Below are positions 61,783 to 64,000 of a stretch of DNA of 64,000 nucleotides, in pieces (position 1 is the stretch's first letter; the number at the start of each line of letters is the position of its first letter). The DNA lies in assembly GCA_020746105.1 (NCBI GenBank), contig CM036633.1, positions 14,864,501 to 14,928,500 on the forward strand, in the 5' to 3' direction. Made by a program: the position numbers and the translations under genes. A model generated the notes under the pieces. The model was not told the origin of the DNA, ran no database searches, and worked only from the letters and a program-made list of their open reading frames with translations. The DNA comes from Trogon surrucura (Eukaryota > Chordata > Aves > Trogoniformes > Trogonidae).

Positions 61783-61950
61783 TTACTCCACCTGCACGCC
61801 CTCAGGAAGTTCTACCACTACGGGAGCGCAGTCATCAGGCTCTGCCTCGAAGTCCCACTTAAATTTCTTCGTTAGGTGAGCCTTGAATTTTTCAGCCTTT
61901 CTCCTTAGGGTCCCATCCACAGCTGCGCTGCACGTGCAGGAAAAAAACAC
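61783..61950 (-). CDS. Terminal coding exon of an unrecognised minus-strand gene
   Basis: Read on the minus strand, the acceptor CTCTGTTGTTTTAG opens 55 codons plus TAA in phase 0. The product is [20 protein letters not shown], then [15 protein letters not shown], then an acidic to hydrophobic tail [20 protein letters not shown]. The strong acceptor, varied amino-acid composition and balanced codon usage make this the most convincing coding exon in the window. The basic helix-like [15 protein letters not shown] stretch followed by an acidic tail is reminiscent of small cytosolic or nuclear proteins, but I do not recognise the family. Upstream exons would lie to the right, mostly beyond 64000. 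Confidence 0.6.
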   Translation of the reverse strand: MFFSCTCSAAVDGTLRRKAEKFKAHLTKKFKWDFEAEPDDCAPVVVELPEGVQVE

Positions 61951-62288
61951 CTAAAACAACAGAGCAGAGGTCAGTAAGAACTCGGCCACGGCACAAGCTG
62001 TGCATCTCGCTCCTAAAAGATGGAACCAACGGGGTGCACCAGCAAAAGATTCAGGTTAGGCCACAGGTACCAGTCTGGCAATCACACCAGCTCTGGGGCC
62101 ACCTGAACAAAGGCTGCCCTTCTCCTCCCACCCCGGACACCCTGCCTTCATCCCGCTGAGCCAGGCTTAGCGATATTTGCACTAAGGGAGTAAAACTTTG
62201 TTTCAGGCAGGAGTATGTGAGTAATTCAGGGTGTACTACGCAGTTCTGAAGCACACTGTGAGCAAAGAAAAATGTCCAAGCAGAAAGG

Positions 62289-62313
62289 AAAAAAAAAAAA
62301 AAAGAAAAAAAAA
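62289..62313. repeat. A-rich run (A15 G A9)
   Basis: A simple adenine run on the plus strand, inside the predicted intron of the minus-strand gene. I see no retrotransposed sequence before it that would make it a poly(A) tail. Confidence 0.9.
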
Positions 62314-62675
62314 GAAGACTCTCAGTTTTCACTTGCTACAGCACATGTCAAAAAAGCCAATGGGAAATTTTACCCATCATGGTTGGATGGACCAGGAGAT
62401 CCTCCCAAGTATTTCTGTAATACGGAATCACCAGGATACAGAGGAAATTTAGTGATTATCTTGAAGGGAGCTCTCTGGAAAAAATCCAGTTATCCCCAGT
62501 ACAGCCATTCTCTTGAGCACAGGGCACTGAAATCCGGACTAACCTGTACGGGTGGCTCCCCCGCACCATCGGAACACACACAAATCTCTTAACTTTTCAC
62601 AAATTCACAGTGTTTGTTGGTACTTTGAGAATTAAAGCACCTGTGTATGATTAAACAGGGCATTTGACCTCTCAC

Positions 62676-62735
62676 CAGCCTGCCTCTGCTCCTCTTCTGA
62701 ACTTGTGATCCAGAATTAATTTCCACAAAAAGAAA
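62676..62735 (-). CDS. Weak candidate upstream exon, minus-strand gene
   Basis: On the minus strand, a T-rich tract and ACAAG precede 60 bp that end GGCTG before GTGAGAGG, a good donor. Twenty codons in phase 0 to 0 (FLFVEINSGSQVQKRSRGRL) would join the terminal exon at 61950 in frame, across a 725-bp intron. The acceptor is not ideal and the exon is short, so this may be chance. Confidence 0.3.
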
Positions 62736-64000
62736 CTTGTATTTCACAGCCAAAAAAAATATAAAAAGAATCATTGCAGGACAGAAGCGAGGGGAAAGCC
62801 CTCTGGGAAAAAGCAGGCTCTTATTTGGGAGAGACCTACTGACAGCTGGATAAAACACTGACAATGAGCAGCAAGGTTCGTTGCTTTGTTTATGATCATT
62901 TGCCTTTTCCTTGCTCGTTCTACCGTGAAACTGCCTCTTTTGTAACAGACCTCCTCTTACACAGCAAGGCTGCTATTAGAAAAAAAATAAAAAATTAAAG
63001 GATTACACTTCCCCCTTCTCCTCAATGAACTGCACATTAAATTAGTTACTTCTGCAATATTTTTTTTCTTTAAAGACTGTTAGGGCTGCCTATTCAGTGG
63101 AGGTTATGCCGTGCTCTTCTCGCCGTAGATCAAGCTCCAAAAATAAAGTTGCTGTATTCAAAGCTGAGCAAAAGCTAATGCAGATAATACACTCCCCCCC
63201 CCACACACACACCATTTTGCACCTGCCCACACCCAGTCAAGACTGTTAGCTCTGTGTACGTAAAGCAACTGGGTAATTCAAGTCCCAGGGGTTCTCCGGC
63301 ACTAATTCATCAGGAGAAGTCCCACAGGAGCAGGGAAATTTTTTAGCAAGGAGGGGATCGGTTCAACCATGAGGCAAATTTCTTCTTTGTTAATAGGAAT
63401 GTGGTGACGAGGGCTTAGCAGGGATTGCTGAAGCCAGTTCAGCCACCTACAGGCATCCCCTTCTACTGCTTATGTAAAAAAAAATCCTGAAAACCCCAGA
63501 CTGATGAGATCCAAGGGCACGCAAGACTCAGCAATCCAAAAAGGAAAAATAACCAGCTTCCAAAATTCCCACGGGATGGAAAGAACGGTTGGTTGACACA
63601 TTCTTTGTACTAGTGGAAATCCACAGCGCGAACCGTTGCTCTGCGCACGCGCTGCAAAAGCAGAGCTGGGTTTTCCAGTCCTGTAATGGGATGGAAAAAA
63701 AGCCACCACGATTACGGGAAATCTTCAGCTTTGTTTAAGGTTAATAGGAATGGAAAAGCTTCTTAAATACTATCAGTGCCCTAAGCTCAACAAGCTTTTG
63801 CTGCGACCTCTCTGCATACATTCAAGCCGAGCAAAAAATCAGCATCATCAATCTTTTATGCCAAAGTTTTGGTGTGTGGGTTTTGGGTTTTTTTTGTAAA
63901 AAGAATGAATGGCATTTGGGAAAAAAAAAAAAAGAACAAACAGACATCATCTTGCTTTTGGCTCAGCTTCTCTCATAGCTGCTCAGCTCAATGTTGTCAC
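62736..64000. other. Probable intron of the minus-strand gene
   Basis: This part is AT-richer than the rest of the window, with T-runs and TAAT cores (62880-63100). A 79-codon minus frame at 63470-63709 has no domain and no good splice edges. I found no exon that can be joined in phase to 62735 or 61950. It is best read as intron continuing past the window edge. Confidence 0.35.

Noticed and set aside
62231..62592. Lysine-rich frames around the A-run
   Set aside because: The lysines come from the A15/A9 run; no domain or conserved context.
1..64000. Prokaryotic-type systems, CRISPR arrays, operons
   Set aside because: No regularly spaced repeats, no ribosome-binding-site-led gene clusters, and the CR1 repeats and spliced exons show avian nuclear DNA.

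Overview
This is vertebrate nuclear DNA, almost certainly from a bird. The strongest evidence is the dispersed repeats: every clear one is a 5'-truncated CR1 LINE copy with the typical avian 3' end (ATTCTATG-like octamers and the TTGGACTxGATGATC block). Mammalian Alu or L1 and bacterial gene structure are absent. The window is GC-rich with short introns and one strong CpG island, as expected of a GC-rich (microchromosome-like) bird segment. Most long open reading frames are chance products of GC-rich sequence.

Layout. Positions 1-16.4 kb are single-copy non-coding DNA with a few AT-rich islands. At 16.4-17.9 kb is a dense CpG island with GC boxes, a CGG run, a 21-bp minisatellite and a good splice donor on the minus strand, so it is probably the promoter and first non-coding exon of an unidentified transcript. 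From about 18.6 to 23 kb the plus strand is purine-rich and holds an old CR1/L3-like tail. From 23 to 49 kb the DNA is mostly non-coding, with AT-rich islands resembling conserved enhancers (best: 28.4-28.9 kb and an octamer-containing island at 48.0 kb), CR1 fragments at 31.7, 38.0, 38.5 and 41.8 kb, a 13-copy GATG microsatellite and a long pyrimidine tract. The longest CR1 copy (49.5-50.6 kb, minus strand) still carries decayed reverse-transcriptase sequence.

The right end is where I find genes. On the plus strand a chain of short exons with matching phases (56485-56603, 56672-56839, 60543-60643, 60752-60829) ends in a stop codon at 60829; weaker exons may precede it near 54.4-54.9 kb. It encodes a Ser/Thr/Lys-rich C-terminus that I do not recognise. 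On the minus strand a terminal exon (61783-61950, 56 codons including the stop) has a roughly 0.9-kb 3' untranslated region and an AATAAA at 60883-60888. The two genes therefore converge tail to tail, with under 60 bp between the plus-strand stop and the minus-strand poly(A) signal. No RNA gene, CRISPR array or operon was found, and I see no clear evidence of a novel system. The convergent gene pair and the orphan CpG island are the parts most worth checking. All exon calls were made by eye from splice signals, phase and codon content, without alignment.
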